From positions 1-38,690 of the forward strand of contig JADYYO010000049.1 in the NCBI GenBank assembly GCA_020853615.1: 38,690 nucleotides of DNA, given 5' to 3'. The notes under the pieces are model-generated. The model had not been told where the DNA came from. It worked only from the letters and a program-made list of their open reading frames with translations, and did not search any database. The DNA is from Thermomicrobiales bacterium (GTDB lineage: Bacteria; Chloroflexota; Chloroflexia; Thermomicrobiales; UBA6265). A program made the translations under genes and the position numbers. This document shows positions 21,552-30,127 of this stretch, piece after piece; the first letter of the stretch is position 1, and each line of letters opens with the position of its first letter.

Positions 21552-23389
21552 CTGTTCCCCATGACGTCGAACCGGCAACGACCGGCAGGCTGACCTGCGG
21601 CTCCCTGCGCATCGACGATGTTGGCAAGGAGGTGGTCCTCCGCGGCTGGGTCAACCGGCGGCGCGACCTCGGCGGCCTGATCTTCATCGATTTGCGCGAC
21701 CGCTACGGCATGACGCAGGTCGTCTTCAATCCCGAGATCGCCGCGAAGGCGCACGAGATCGCCAGCGACGTCAGAAGCGAATACGTCCTGCAGATCAGCG
21801 GCGTCGTCCGGGAGCGGCCGGAAGGGACGCGCAATCCGAAGCTCGCCACCGGCGACATCGAGGTCGAGGCGCACGAGATCGAGATCCTCAACACGGCGAA
21901 GACGCCGCCATTCGAGATCTCGCAGGCGACCGACGTCGACGAGTCGGTGCGCCTCCGCTACCGCTATCTCGACCTGCGCCGCGCCCGCATGCAACGGAAC
22001 ATCATTCTTCGCCACGCGCTCGTGCGCGCGATGCGCGAGTATCTGTCGGAGCGGGGCTTCATCGAGGTCGAGACGCCGACCCTGATCAAGAGCACCCCCG
22101 AGGGCGCACGCGACTTCCTGGTGCCGAGCAGCGGGCACCCCGGCAACTTCTACGCGCTGCCGCAGTCGCCCCAGCAGATGAAGCAGTTGCTGATGGTGGC
22201 GGGGATCGATCGCTACTTCCAGATCGCGCGCTGCTTCCGCGACGAGCCGCAGCGCGCCGACCGGCAACCGGAGTTCACCCAGCTCGATATCGAGATGTCA
22301 TTCGTCGACCAGGACGACGTGATGCGCCTCATCGAGGAGCTGTATATCGAGCTCACGCGCGAATTCTCGGACAAGCGCATCCAGGAGATCCCCTTTCCGC
22401 GCCTCACCTACGTGGAGGCGATGGAGCGCTTCGGCAACGACCGCCCCGATCTTCGCTTCGGGCTCGAACTGCAGGATGTCTCTGCCGCATTCAGGGAGAC
22501 AGGGTTCCGCGCCTTCGCGCAGACGCTCGAGTCCGGCGGGCAGATCAAGGCGATCGTGATCCCCAGCTGCGCCGGCTACACCCGCAAGCAGATCGACGAG
22601 CTGACCGAGATCGCGACCCGCGCCGGCGCGCGCGGTTTGGCCACTTTCGCCGTGACCGCGGAGGGGATCCGCTCTTCCGTCGCCAAGTTCCTCGGCGAGT
22701 CCGAGATCGCGGCGATCACCTCCGGCATCGGCGCCGGGGAGGGCGATCTCGTCCTCGCTGTCGCCGACCAGCCGGCCGTCGTGGCGAAGGCGCTCTCCGC
22801 GCTGCGCGACGAGTTCGGGCAGCGCCTCGGTCTCGCCGACCCGAACGTGATGGCCTTCTGCTGGGTCTACGAGTTCCCGCTGCTGGAGTGGAACGAGGAA
22901 GAGGCGCGCTGGGAGGCGACCCACAACCCCTTCTCCGGCTATCTGGCCGAGGATGCGCACCTGCTGGAGAGCGAGCCGGGCGCGGTGCGCGCTAGGCAGT
23001 ACGACCTCGTCGGCAACGGCAACGAGCTCGGCGGCGGCAGCGTCCGCAACCACCGCCGAGAGGACCAGCAGCGTCTCTTCAGCCTGATGGGCTACTCGCC
23101 GGAAGACACGGCGATCCGCTTCGGCGCCCTCCTCGACGCGCTCGATTATGGCGCCCCGCCCCACGGCGGCATCGCGATGGGCGTCGACCGCTTCGCCATG
23201 CTCCTCGCCAATGAGGAGAACATCCGCGAGGTCATCGCGTTCCCCAAGAACCAGCGCGGCCTCGACCTCATGTTCCAGGCGCCGGACGCCGTCGGGCTCG
23301 ATCAGCTCGGCGATCTGGCGCTGACGCTCGACGAGAGCCGGCGCGTGCGGCTGTGGGAGTCCGCCGAGGAGCCGGAAGACGAATCCTGA
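21548..23389 (+). CDS. aspS: Aspartate-tRNA ligase
   Basis: This class II synthetase has 613 aa, the long bacterial form with a GAD insertion domain. The N-terminal anticodon-binding OB fold contains GWVNRRRDLGGLIFIDLRD; the Leu41 at this place is typical of discriminating enzymes, where non-discriminating ones often have His. Motif 1 is GFIEVETPTLIKSTPEGARD, motif 2 FRDEPQRADRQPEFTQLDIE, and motif 3 GIAMGVDRFAMLL. The start is GTG at 21548, overlapping the mazG stop, with AGGAAGGG before it. It converges with murE, only 9 bp apart, with no terminator visible. Confidence 0.96.
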   Translation: MTVPHDVEPATTGRLTCGSLRIDDVGKEVVLRGWVNRRRDLGGLIFIDLRDRYGMTQVVFNPEIAAKAHEIASDVRSEYVLQISGVVRERPEGTRNPKLATGDIEVEAHEIEILNTAKTPPFEISQATDVDESVRLRYRYLDLRRARMQRNIILRHALVRAMREYLSERGFIEVETPTLIKSTPEGARDFLVPSSGHPGNFYALPQSPQQMKQLLMVAGIDRYFQIARCFRDEPQRADRQPEFTQLDIEMSFVDQDDVMRLIEELYIELTREFSDKRIQEIPFPRLTYVEAMERFGNDRPDLRFGLELQDVSAAFRETGFRAFAQTLESGGQIKAIVIPSCAGYTRKQIDELTEIATRAGARGLATFAVTAEGIRSSVAKFLGESEIAAITSGIGAGEGDLVLAVADQPAVVAKALSALRDEFGQRLGLADPNVMAFCWVYEFPLLEWNEEEARWEATHNPFSGYLAEDAHLLESEPGAVRARQYDLVGNGNELGGGSVRNHRREDQQRLFSLMGYSPEDTAIRFGALLDALDYGAPPHGGIAMGVDRFAMLLANEENIREVIAFPKNQRGLDLMFQAPDAVGLDQLGDLALTLDESRRVRLWESAEEPEDES

Positions 23390-23398
23390 CGGAAAGGG

Positions 23399-24916
23399 TT
23401 ACGAGGAAGGCGCCTCGTAGCCGGCCTCCGCGAGAAGCTCGCGAGCGACGCCAGCTTCGTCCCAGGGACGCTTTTCGCGCCCCCAGATGATGCTCCCTTC
23501 GTGCCCCTTCCCGGCGAGGAGAACGCAGTCGCCGGGCCGCGCCAGGTCGAAGGCGAGCCGCAGTGCCTCGCGCCGCTCCGGCACCTGAAAGAGGTCTTCG
23601 CCGCGCGTCGCGCCCGCCTCTTCGGCGCCAGCCGCAATCTGCGCGATGATGGCGTCGGCATCTTCGTTGCGCGGGTCCTCGCTCGTCACGACCGTAATGT
23701 CGGCGAGCCGGGCGGAGACCGCGCCCTGCAGCGATCGCTTCTCCCGATCCCGCTCACCGGCGCTGCCGAAGACGGCGATGAGGCGGCCCGTGGGATGGAG
23801 CCCCCGCAGGAGGGTGAGCACCTTTCGCAGTGAATCGGGCGTATGGGCGTAGTCGACGACGACCGCAAACGGCTGCCCCGCGTCGACCCGCGCCATCCTG
23901 CCCGGGATCGGCGGGGCCATGGAGAGGGCCTCGGCGATGGTTGGGAGGTCGATTCCCGCCGCGAGGGCGACGCCCGCGGCGCAGAGCGCATTCGAGACGT
24001 TGAACGCGCCAATCAGCGGCAACTCAACCGCTGCCGCCCCATGCTCCCCCGATGCGATGCGGAACCGTGTGCCCGATGCGCTCGCCTGCACACCGACGGC
24101 CTGCAGATCGGCCCGGGCGTCCTGGGTGCTGTACCGCATGATCTCGGCTCCGGCCGCGAACGGCTCGATCGCCACCGCGCCGGGGTCGTCGGCATTGACG
24201 ACGACCACCCCCGATTCCGCCCCGACCCGCTCGCAAAGGATCGCCTTGGCTCGTCGGTAGCCCTCGACCGTCCCATGGAAATCGAGGTGCTCGTGAGTGA
24301 TGTTGGTGACCGCGCCGATGCGGAAGCGGACGGCATCGAGCCGGTGCATGGCCAGGCCGTGCGAGGTCGCTTCGAGAATGGCCCAGGAGACGCCATCGTC
24401 GGCCATCTGCCGCAGGTAGCGCTGGACGTCGCTCGATTCCGGCGTCGTCTGTCGCGAGGCGTGGCGATCTTCGCGCTCGCCGATGCGGATCGTCACCGTG
24501 CCGATCATCCCCGTCTTTTCACCGGCAGATCGCAGGATGTGGTCGACCAGGTAGGAGGTCGTCGTCTTGCCATCGGTCCCGGTAATGCCGATCACGCCGA
24601 GTTTGCGCGAAGGGTGTCCGAAAAACACGGCAGAGAGGGGCGCGAGCGCGGCCCGGCTGTCTGGCACGACGATCTGCGCCACCGGGAGGGGAGTCGGCTC
24701 CTCGACCAGCAGCGCCGCCGCGCCCCGGCGAACCGCGCCTTCGACAAAATCGTGGCCGTCGAAATCCGCGCCGCGCAGGGCGGCGAAGAGGTCGCCCGGA
24801 CCAACCTGGCGGGAGTCATAGGTGATCCCGGAGACGAGCGTGGCCGGGCTGCCAAGGAGCGAGGCGCCGGGAACCGCCTTGGCGAGCGCAGCGAGGCGGA
24901 CAGGCGAGACACTCAC
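23399..24916 (-). CDS. murE: UDP-MurNAc-tripeptide synthetase (MurE)
   Basis: It adds the third, diamino, residue of the peptidoglycan stem. The 505 aa have all three Mur-ligase domains: GITGTDGKTTTS (P-loop, 110-121), the carbamylated-lysine region YRRAKAIL with K224, GSAGERD (384-390), and LLAGKGHEG (467-474). The specificity segment is TSEDPRNED (411-419). DAP enzymes usually have DNPR and Lys enzymes DNPA, so EDPR keeps the Arg but does not settle the substrate; Lys, Orn and DAP all remain possible. The start is GTG at 24916, overlapping the FemAB-like stop (GTGA). The rest of the dcw cluster is not in the window. Confidence 0.94.
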   Translation of the reverse strand: MSVSPVRLAALAKAVPGASLLGSPATLVSGITYDSRQVGPGDLFAALRGADFDGHDFVEGAVRRGAAALLVEEPTPLPVAQIVVPDSRAALAPLSAVFFGHPSRKLGVIGITGTDGKTTTSYLVDHILRSAGEKTGMIGTVTIRIGEREDRHASRQTTPESSDVQRYLRQMADDGVSWAILEATSHGLAMHRLDAVRFRIGAVTNITHEHLDFHGTVEGYRRAKAILCERVGAESGVVVVNADDPGAVAIEPFAAGAEIMRYSTQDARADLQAVGVQASASGTRFRIASGEHGAAAVELPLIGAFNVSNALCAAGVALAAGIDLPTIAEALSMAPPIPGRMARVDAGQPFAVVVDYAHTPDSLRKVLTLLRGLHPTGRLIAVFGSAGERDREKRSLQGAVSARLADITVVTSEDPRNEDADAIIAQIAAGAEEAGATRGEDLFQVPERREALRLAFDLARPGDCVLLAGKGHEGSIIWGREKRPWDEAGVARELLAEAGYEAPSS

Positions 24917-25971
24917 GCCGCTCCCCCGCCCAGGGAGTAAACACGGCGCGCCAGAGAGGCAAGCAGCGGATGGTAGAGCCGCTCCAGTGGCGCCGGGTAG
25001 CGGAGGATCTCTCCGCCGAAGCGGGTCTTGAACTCGTACAGGCCGCGCCAGTCGCTGCCGCTCGTGCCGGCGATCCTCCCGCCATCCTCGACTCTGGTCG
25101 ATTCCGGATCTTCGGCGGGGATCCCCCAGAGATCGTAGGCGGCGCACCCGCGCTCTCGCGCCCAGCGCATCGCCTCGTACTGCAGGAGAAAGCCGGCGCC
25201 GTGCGCGCGATCCTTCGTCGACGAGGCGCCATACATGTAGATCGCCTCATCGCCAAATGCGACCGCCGCGACGGCCGCAACCGGCCTCCCCTCGATTTCG
25301 GCGAAGAGGAGAAGACCACGGTCCGCGAAGAGCCGCAGAAACTCGCCGTAGTAGTCGCGCGAGTGAATGCCGAATTCGTTGCGCGACGCCGTATCCTGCA
25401 TCAGGGCATAGAAGCCGTCGATCGAGGCGTCGTCGATGGCCGCCTCGCGGGTCAACACGCCCCGGCGCTGCGCCAGCCGAACGTTGTAGCGCGTCTTCTG
25501 GTGCATCTGCTTCAGCAGCTCATCGTCGCTGCCGAGCCGCACCTTGACCGTCCGTGCCGGCTGAATCGCCGCCGGACCCGGCGTCAGGCGCAGTCGCCGC
25601 GCAATGTCGTCATCGATTTCGGCGTCGTGCTCGACGATCACCGTCAGCGCCCGGCGACGGCGGGCAACGCGGTCGATCTCCCTCCAGAGCGCGACCGCCG
25701 CTTCCGGGTCGTTCTCGGGGAGTGCCGGGCCGCGCGGGATGTAGCCGATGCTGACGCCGGCTCGCGTGCGAAAGAGGATCTGGGCGAGCGCCGCGCCGCC
25801 CCTGGTCGCAACGGCGACGCGCTCGGGCTCCCAGCCGAAGCGCGATTTCAATGCGCCCCAATGCCACGACTGCAGAAGATGGCCGCCGGTTGCGCGGAGC
25901 GCGTCATCCCACGCCTCGGCATCGGCGGCCAGTCGGTCATCGGTGGCCTGCTCGCGGGCGCTCCTGATCAC
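24913..25971 (-). CDS. FemAB-like peptidoglycan interpeptide-bridge aminoacyltransferase (tRNA-dependent)
   Basis: The product has 352 aa and two tandem GNAT-like folds. The family hallmark is a Lys/Arg-rich segment, LLKQMHQKTRYNVRLAQRRG (152-171). GFLLQYEAMRWARERGCAAYDLWGIP and the C-terminal GLYEFKTRFGG are also typical. Relatives move an amino acid from aminoacyl-tRNA to the side chain of the third residue of lipid II. The start is GTG at 25971, overlapping the HEAT-gene stop (GTGA), and its end overlaps the start of murE. The coupling to murE supports a role on the same stem peptide. The amino acid added cannot be read from the sequence. Confidence 0.88.
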   Translation of the reverse strand: MIRSAREQATDDRLAADAEAWDDALRATGGHLLQSWHWGALKSRFGWEPERVAVATRGGAALAQILFRTRAGVSIGYIPRGPALPENDPEAAVALWREIDRVARRRRALTVIVEHDAEIDDDIARRLRLTPGPAAIQPARTVKVRLGSDDELLKQMHQKTRYNVRLAQRRGVLTREAAIDDASIDGFYALMQDTASRNEFGIHSRDYYGEFLRLFADRGLLLFAEIEGRPVAAVAAVAFGDEAIYMYGASSTKDRAHGAGFLLQYEAMRWARERGCAAYDLWGIPAEDPESTRVEDGGRIAGTSGSDWRGLYEFKTRFGGEILRYPAPLERLYHPLLASLARRVYSLGGGAA

Positions 25972-26915
25972 GCCGTCGTATCGAAGGGATCGAGCATGGT
26001 CTTCGCCTCGTCGAGCGAGGCCTCGATCAGCTCGAGATCGGCGTCGCCGGCGTCTTCGGCCAGCCGTTCGAGCGCCCGAATCGCGCCGCGGCCCCCAATC
26101 TGCCCAATCGCCGTGATTGCCGCGTGGCGGACCTCCGCGTCGTCGTCGAGGGCGGCATCCATCAGGGCCGGCAGGGCGTCTGCCGCTCCGAGCGCCCCGG
26201 CAGCGCGCGCCGCCTCGAACCGCATCTCGGCGTCGTCGGTCTCCAGTTCGGCCATGATCGTGGGCAACCAGTGGGATTGCAGACTGCGGCCCATCGCATA
26301 GATCGCGCTGCACTGCAGGCCGTGATCGCCTGAATCGAACGCGTCGTTGATCGCGGTCGAAATCTCCGGCTCGCCGCCGTAGGGGCCCAGCGCCTCGATC
26401 GCGCGCCGGTACACCGCATGGGCCGTATTCGGGTTCTGCACCACCCCGAGCAGGAGGACCCGCAAGGCATCGCCTGCCTCTCGATCGAGGCCGCCAGACG
26501 CCGCCATTTGCGAAAAACGCTCCAGCGCACTCGCGGCCTGCGCCCGCACATCGGGTGATGGATCCTCGACGAGGATCCGCCGCAAGCGATCGAGCAGGTC
26601 GGCCGACTCGTCCTCCCACAGACCGGCGACGGCGAGCTGCCGGACGACCGGAGACGCATCCTCGAGGGCGATGCGCAGGGCGCGGCGGAAGTTGACGTCG
26701 ACGCGCTCTTCCGAGAGCTCGTCGCAGCGACGCACGAGATCGGCGCGCGTCTCTTCCGGGATTGACGCCCAGGCCGCGGCAAGGGCCGCCGCCTCATCCC
26801 GGCTCAGGTCCGAGAGGCGCGAAACACGCGTGTGCGAGAGGTCGCCGTCGCGGAATGCCGCGATTGCGTCGACGAGCGACCGCGACGGCTCCTGAGGCTG
26901 GCGAGCGGGAGTCAC
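25968..26915 (-). CDS. HEAT-repeat protein
   Basis: The product has 315 aa, almost entirely helical repeats of the HEAT/PBS-lyase type. Examples are ALEDASPVVRQLAVAGLWED, ILVEDPSPDVRAQAASALER and ALDDDAEVRHAAITAIGQIG. The chain is very acidic. No signal peptide or membrane helix is present, so it is a cytosolic scaffold with no catalytic motif. The start is GTG at 26915 with GAGGAC upstream. It lies 11 bp after the 558-aa gene and overlaps the FemAB-like gene by GTGA, so it is probably made in step with both. Its partner is unknown. Confidence 0.9.
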   Translation of the reverse strand: MTPARQPQEPSRSLVDAIAAFRDGDLSHTRVSRLSDLSRDEAAALAAAWASIPEETRADLVRRCDELSEERVDVNFRRALRIALEDASPVVRQLAVAGLWEDESADLLDRLRRILVEDPSPDVRAQAASALERFSQMAASGGLDREAGDALRVLLLGVVQNPNTAHAVYRRAIEALGPYGGEPEISTAINDAFDSGDHGLQCSAIYAMGRSLQSHWLPTIMAELETDDAEMRFEAARAAGALGAADALPALMDAALDDDAEVRHAAITAIGQIGGRGAIRALERLAEDAGDADLELIEASLDEAKTMLDPFDTTA

Positions 26916-26926
26916 GTCTGTCCTCG

Positions 26927-28603
26927 CTACGGCGTCGAGCCCGGAACGTAGGTGTACGAATCGTCCGCATCCGGATCGCGGGAGAATGCCCCGGTGTCGT
27001 CGTAGTCGAGGATCGAGCGGAGCAGTGTCGGCGACATCGGTCGCTCAACGTTCACGCCGGCGAGCAGCGTTTCGAAATCGGCCGAGAAATTGCCCTCGCG
27101 CGCATCGCCGATCCGCTCGAAGACTGCCGCGACCACGGCCTCCGGGCGCCGGCGCGCCTTGTCGTCGAGCGGCTTCTCGTTCGCGAAGCCGCCGAAGCGG
27201 TCTTCTGTCAGGAGCTGCGACTCCTCGACCCCACAGGCGTAGGTCGTGGGGCGGAAGACGTAGCGCTGCGCGCGGCGCTCGTCCAACTCGAGAAGCTGCC
27301 CGCTCCGCGCCGCCTCCGGCAAATACTCGACCCGATAGTGGCCATCATTGTCGGTGCGCTCGATCGAGATGATCGCGCCGGGGACCAGGTTCTCGGTGTA
27401 GAAATCGTCGAGGCCGAGAATAAACCCGCCCCGGTTCGGCGTCGGGAAGCGCAGCTCGACCAGGTAGGTCGTGAACGACTGCGGGCACTCGAATGTCAAC
27501 ACTGCCGACTTCTGATTCGGCGTCACTGGCGCCGGCAGCAGCTCCTGCATCTGGGCGTCGTACGGCAGCAACCCGTGAATGAACTCATAGAAGGTCAGCG
27601 TATGATCGATCGATGACCGCGAGCGATGGGCTGGCTTCGCGGAGGTCTCATCGATGAGGAAGCGATAATCGGCGCCGATCTCGTTCAGCTTCCGGCGGGT
27701 GGTGCCGATCTGCGGCAGCCCGCTCGTGCTCCAGAAGCGCTGATTGGCCGTACCGACGAACTCGAACTCCCGGTGCTCGTTGGCAAGTCGGTAGTTGAGC
27801 GCGAAGCGCATCAGGTCGAAGTCGGGCGACCCCATGCGCACCCCGAGCACGTCCTGCACGAGGTCGTCGTCGGTGAGCGGCTGCTCCTTCTCCTGCATGT
27901 AGTCGCGGAGGCGGCGCAAATCGCCGCGGCTGAAGCGCGGGACGCGGTCCTCCATCAGCCACTGCTCGCCGAAGTTCGCCACCCGCGGGTCGGCGCCGAG
28001 GCGCTCGCGGATCGCCTGAGCAAGGTTGAGGTTATCGACCTCCGACACATCAGTCGGCGTGATCGCCTGTGTGACGATCGTTCGTGTAACCGCCGGCACG
28101 GCCTCTTCGACCAGCTCCGGCTCTGGCTCCGGCGCGACCTCGACTGCCGCTTCAGGGACCTCCAGCGCCTCCGGCTCGATGGCCACCTCCGCCAGCAAGT
28201 CGACCTCCGCCGGCTGCTGGCGCGGCCGCGGCCGGGTGGCAGGACGCTCCGGCTTTGGCATTGGCGTCAGGAATCGACTGGCAAACGAGTGTTTGTTTCC
28301 CGGCCGCACCGAGACCGGAGCGCGCCCCTCACGAGTCGTGCTGACCAACTGGTCTCCATCAACCGGCGTGACGCTGAAAATGTCCGGGTTCGCCGCAATC
28401 GCCGATTCCAGCTCGCCACGAACGTCCTTCTCGCCCTGGCTCTCGAAGAACGATGCCAACGACGACATCGACAGCGTGATGGGCGCGCTCAACGACATGA
28501 ACATCCCGCGCGCCAGCATCAGCGTGAGCACGCGCGACGCGAGCTCCTGCTGGCGTTGCGATCCGGATACCTTCGGGGCCATCGAAACCTGCTGCTCTAC
28601 CAC
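26927..28603 (-). CDS. Protein of unknown function with winged-helix-like repeats
   Basis: The product has 558 aa and no known family that I recognise. Two stretches share a pattern: residues about 35-92 (PITLSMSSLASFFES, then ANPDIFSVTPVDGDQLVSTT) and 224-294 (QPLTDDDLVQDVLG, then HREFEFVGTANQRFWSTSG). Each reads as helix, helix, then a strand hairpin, as in winged-helix folds. Between them (about 115-180) lies a Pro/Glu-rich linker. Residues 300-558 look like a mixed fold with many aromatic residues, without repeats. There is no signal peptide or membrane helix. The start is GTG at 28603 with GGGGAAGAG upstream; ATG 28582 is an alternative. It is the second gene of the minus run to murE. 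Confidence 0.8.
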   Translation of the reverse strand: MVEQQVSMAPKVSGSQRQQELASRVLTLMLARGMFMSLSAPITLSMSSLASFFESQGEKDVRGELESAIAANPDIFSVTPVDGDQLVSTTREGRAPVSVRPGNKHSFASRFLTPMPKPERPATRPRPRQQPAEVDLLAEVAIEPEALEVPEAAVEVAPEPEPELVEEAVPAVTRTIVTQAITPTDVSEVDNLNLAQAIRERLGADPRVANFGEQWLMEDRVPRFSRGDLRRLRDYMQEKEQPLTDDDLVQDVLGVRMGSPDFDLMRFALNYRLANEHREFEFVGTANQRFWSTSGLPQIGTTRRKLNEIGADYRFLIDETSAKPAHRSRSSIDHTLTFYEFIHGLLPYDAQMQELLPAPVTPNQKSAVLTFECPQSFTTYLVELRFPTPNRGGFILGLDDFYTENLVPGAIISIERTDNDGHYRVEYLPEAARSGQLLELDERRAQRYVFRPTTYACGVEESQLLTEDRFGGFANEKPLDDKARRRPEAVVAAVFERIGDAREGNFSADFETLLAGVNVERPMSPTLLRSILDYDDTGAFSRDPDADDSYTYVPGSTP

Positions 28604-28717
28604 TTCGCGCTCTTCCCCCGGGCAGTGTGATACCGCGAGTCATGCGGACTCTCGATCATCAAAACGACTGCTTCTTGCTCGTGCGCTCGCGCTTGCCGCG
28701 GCCCCGAGATCGCCGGC

Positions 28718-28903
28718 TCACGATGACGCTTCTGGTGCCCCTTCCAGCTCATGCGTCGGTGCCAACTGCCGCCGGAGCACATCGATCAACTGCTGTGTGG
28801 TGACCGGCTGCGGTGCATTGCGCAGAAAATTCATCAGATACGCGATATCTTCGTCATTGAGATGAACCTGTCCCGGTTCGCCGGTGGCCTCTGGCGGGGT
28901 CAT
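28718..28903 (-). CDS. Small protein (61 aa) related to part of its 558-aa neighbour
   Basis: From ATG 28903 it has 61 aa, beginning MTPPEATGEPGQ. GGAGG lies just before the start, slightly close at 4 nt. Residues about 15-48 (EDIAYLMNFLRNAPQPVTTQQ, then LIDVLRRQL) are a predicted pair of helices. They align without gaps, except one residue, with residues 224-257 of the 558-aa protein: the Asp, the QP.T pair and DVL are shared. It is upstream of that gene with a 114-bp gap on the same strand. Its own promoter is unclear; ATGATA/CGCCAA at 28965-28995 (TTGGCG-N19-TATCAT on the minus strand) is a weak candidate. Confidence 0.7.
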   Translation of the reverse strand: MTPPEATGEPGQVHLNDEDIAYLMNFLRNAPQPVTTQQLIDVLRRQLAPTHELEGAPEASS

Positions 28904-29056
28904 CCATCCTCCGATTTGCCAATACGTGACGCTGGATCTACGCGTCAAGCACGATAACCCGTAAATGATAGCGTCATCCACCGATATGACGCCAATCGGT
29001 CGGCATCCCGTACGCTGGCCGGTGAGCGGGGTGCCCCGTCGCCCGGGAAGATCGGG

Positions 29057-29062
29057 TATACT
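29057..29062 (+). promoter_or_regulatory. Candidate -10 box (TATACT) for tRNA-Arg
   Basis: TATACT ends 17 bp before the first base of the tRNA. No recognisable -35 lies 16-18 bp upstream. Spacing to the tRNA fits a short processed leader. Confidence 0.45.
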
Positions 29063-29079
29063 CTACCTCGGTGCAACAC

Positions 29080-29152
29080 GCGCCCGTAGCTCAGCGGATA
29101 GAGCGCTTGCCTCCGGAGCAAGAGGCCAGAGGTTCGAGTCCTCTCGGGCGTA
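29080..29152 (+). tRNA. tRNA-Arg (anticodon CCG)
   Basis: A complete cloverleaf of 73 nt is visible. The acceptor GCGCCCG pairs with CGGGCGT (the first pair is G-U) and the discriminator is A. The D arm is GCTC/GAGC, and the anticodon stem CTTGC/GCAAG holds the loop CTCCGGA with CCG. The T arm is AGAGG-TTCGAGT-CCTCT. It decodes CGG, a codon in common use in this high-GC genome. CCA is not encoded. It stands alone, directly followed by a strong terminator. Confidence 0.97.
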
Positions 29153-29181
29153 CCCCGTAGTCGTAGAGTCCGACATGGTGA

Positions 29182-29222
29182 GAGGCGGCAGTGTCATGCA
29201 TGACACTGCCGCCTCGATTTTG
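29182..29222 (+). terminator. Rho-independent terminator after tRNA-Arg
   Basis: GAGGCGGCAGTGTCATG (29182-29198) is followed directly by its exact reverse complement (29199-29215), a perfect 17-bp inverted repeat with no unpaired spacer. GATTTTG follows. The T run is short but the stem is very strong. The promoter of the first bactofilin begins only 4 bp downstream. Confidence 0.85.
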
Positions 29223-29225
29223 CCG

Positions 29226-29234
29226 TGATATACT
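29226..29234 (+). promoter_or_regulatory. Extended -10 promoter of the bactofilin genes
   Basis: TGATATACT has the TGn extension plus TATACT, which can replace a -35; the region 17 bp upstream is the tRNA terminator stem. A perfect 10-bp palindrome, TGTACGTACA (29234-29243), covers the expected start site and could be an operator. The leader to the GTG at 29413 is about 170 nt, without other features that I can name. Confidence 0.5.
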
Positions 29235-29412
29235 GTACGTACACGTTGTACGTTGACGCTTGACGGACATCCAGGCGTCGATTGGCAACACGAGCCGCGA
29301 CCATGCCCCACCGCCCTCCCTGCAAGCGGGTGCCGCGCTACCCCGACGTTTTCTGCTCCGGCCGCGCCGGCGCACCTACTGCTTGCCGCCGTGGAGTTCA
29401 GGAGGGTTACGG

Positions 29413-30045
29413 GTGGTCTTTCGAAAAGACAGTAAGGTCGATGCGTTCCAGCGCCAGATCAGCGCCCTTCGCCAGCAACTCGGTGGCGATCCGGGCGATT
29501 ATCCGTACGAGCCGGTCGAGCGCCCGCGCTCGCCGACATCGGACGATCCCTATCTGAAGGACCTCCCCGACCTCGATCTCATCCGCTCTGCGCCAGTAAC
29601 GCCGCGCGAACTGGAGGTCGTGCCAGAGCCGGCGCATCGGCCTGCATCGCCCGCTGTTCCCGCGGCCGATGCGCTTACCAGCGTCATCGCCCACACGACG
29701 ACCTGGAAGGGAAATCTCGAATCGAGCGGGTCACTCCACGTCCACGGCCACGTCGAGGGCTCGCTGACCGCGCGGGACGATGTTTACATCGCCGAGGAGG
29801 CGGAGATCGACGCGGCAATCACCGCCACGAACGTGACGATCGCCGGCCAGGTGCGCGGGTCGATCCGGTGTATGAGCCGCTTCGAGGTGCTGCCGCGTGG
29901 CCGCTTCTCCGGGGATGTGCAGGCGCCGGTGATCGTGGTGCACGACGGCGCCGTTCTCGCCGCCGATGTCTCCATGGCCCAGCCGGGTGACTCGCGCGCT
30001 CCGCTCCATACTCCCGCCGAACGCCTGGCCCGCGGTGGCGACTGA
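29413..30045 (+). CDS. Bactofilin-family protein (first copy)
   Basis: The product has 210 aa. Residues about 88-188 form the bactofilin (DUF583) beta-helix, with short repeats such as GSLHVHGHVEGSL, DDVYIAEEAEIDAAI and NVTIAGQVRGSI. Bactofilins polymerise without nucleotide and scaffold cell-shape or wall enzymes. The first 85 residues are a charged, Pro-rich arm starting VVFRKDSKVDAFQRQISAL, possibly for membrane or partner contact. The start is GTG at 29413 with GGAGGG at 29401-29406. A second bactofilin follows after 82 bp. Confidence 0.88.
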   Translation: MVFRKDSKVDAFQRQISALRQQLGGDPGDYPYEPVERPRSPTSDDPYLKDLPDLDLIRSAPVTPRELEVVPEPAHRPASPAVPAADALTSVIAHTTTWKGNLESSGSLHVHGHVEGSLTARDDVYIAEEAEIDAAITATNVTIAGQVRGSIRCMSRFEVLPRGRFSGDVQAPVIVVHDGAVLAADVSMAQPGDSRAPLHTPAERLARGGD

Positions 30046-30127
30046 ATCGATCTTCGCAATCGCCCCGCGACGACGGTATCAGGCGGCGGCCGCAACCCAA
30101 CGCGGCACGACGCGCGAGGAGACTCAC

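Noticed and set aside
23843-24940. A 365-aa frame antisense to murE
   Set aside because: It mirrors the conserved murE codons; no start signal and no family similarity.
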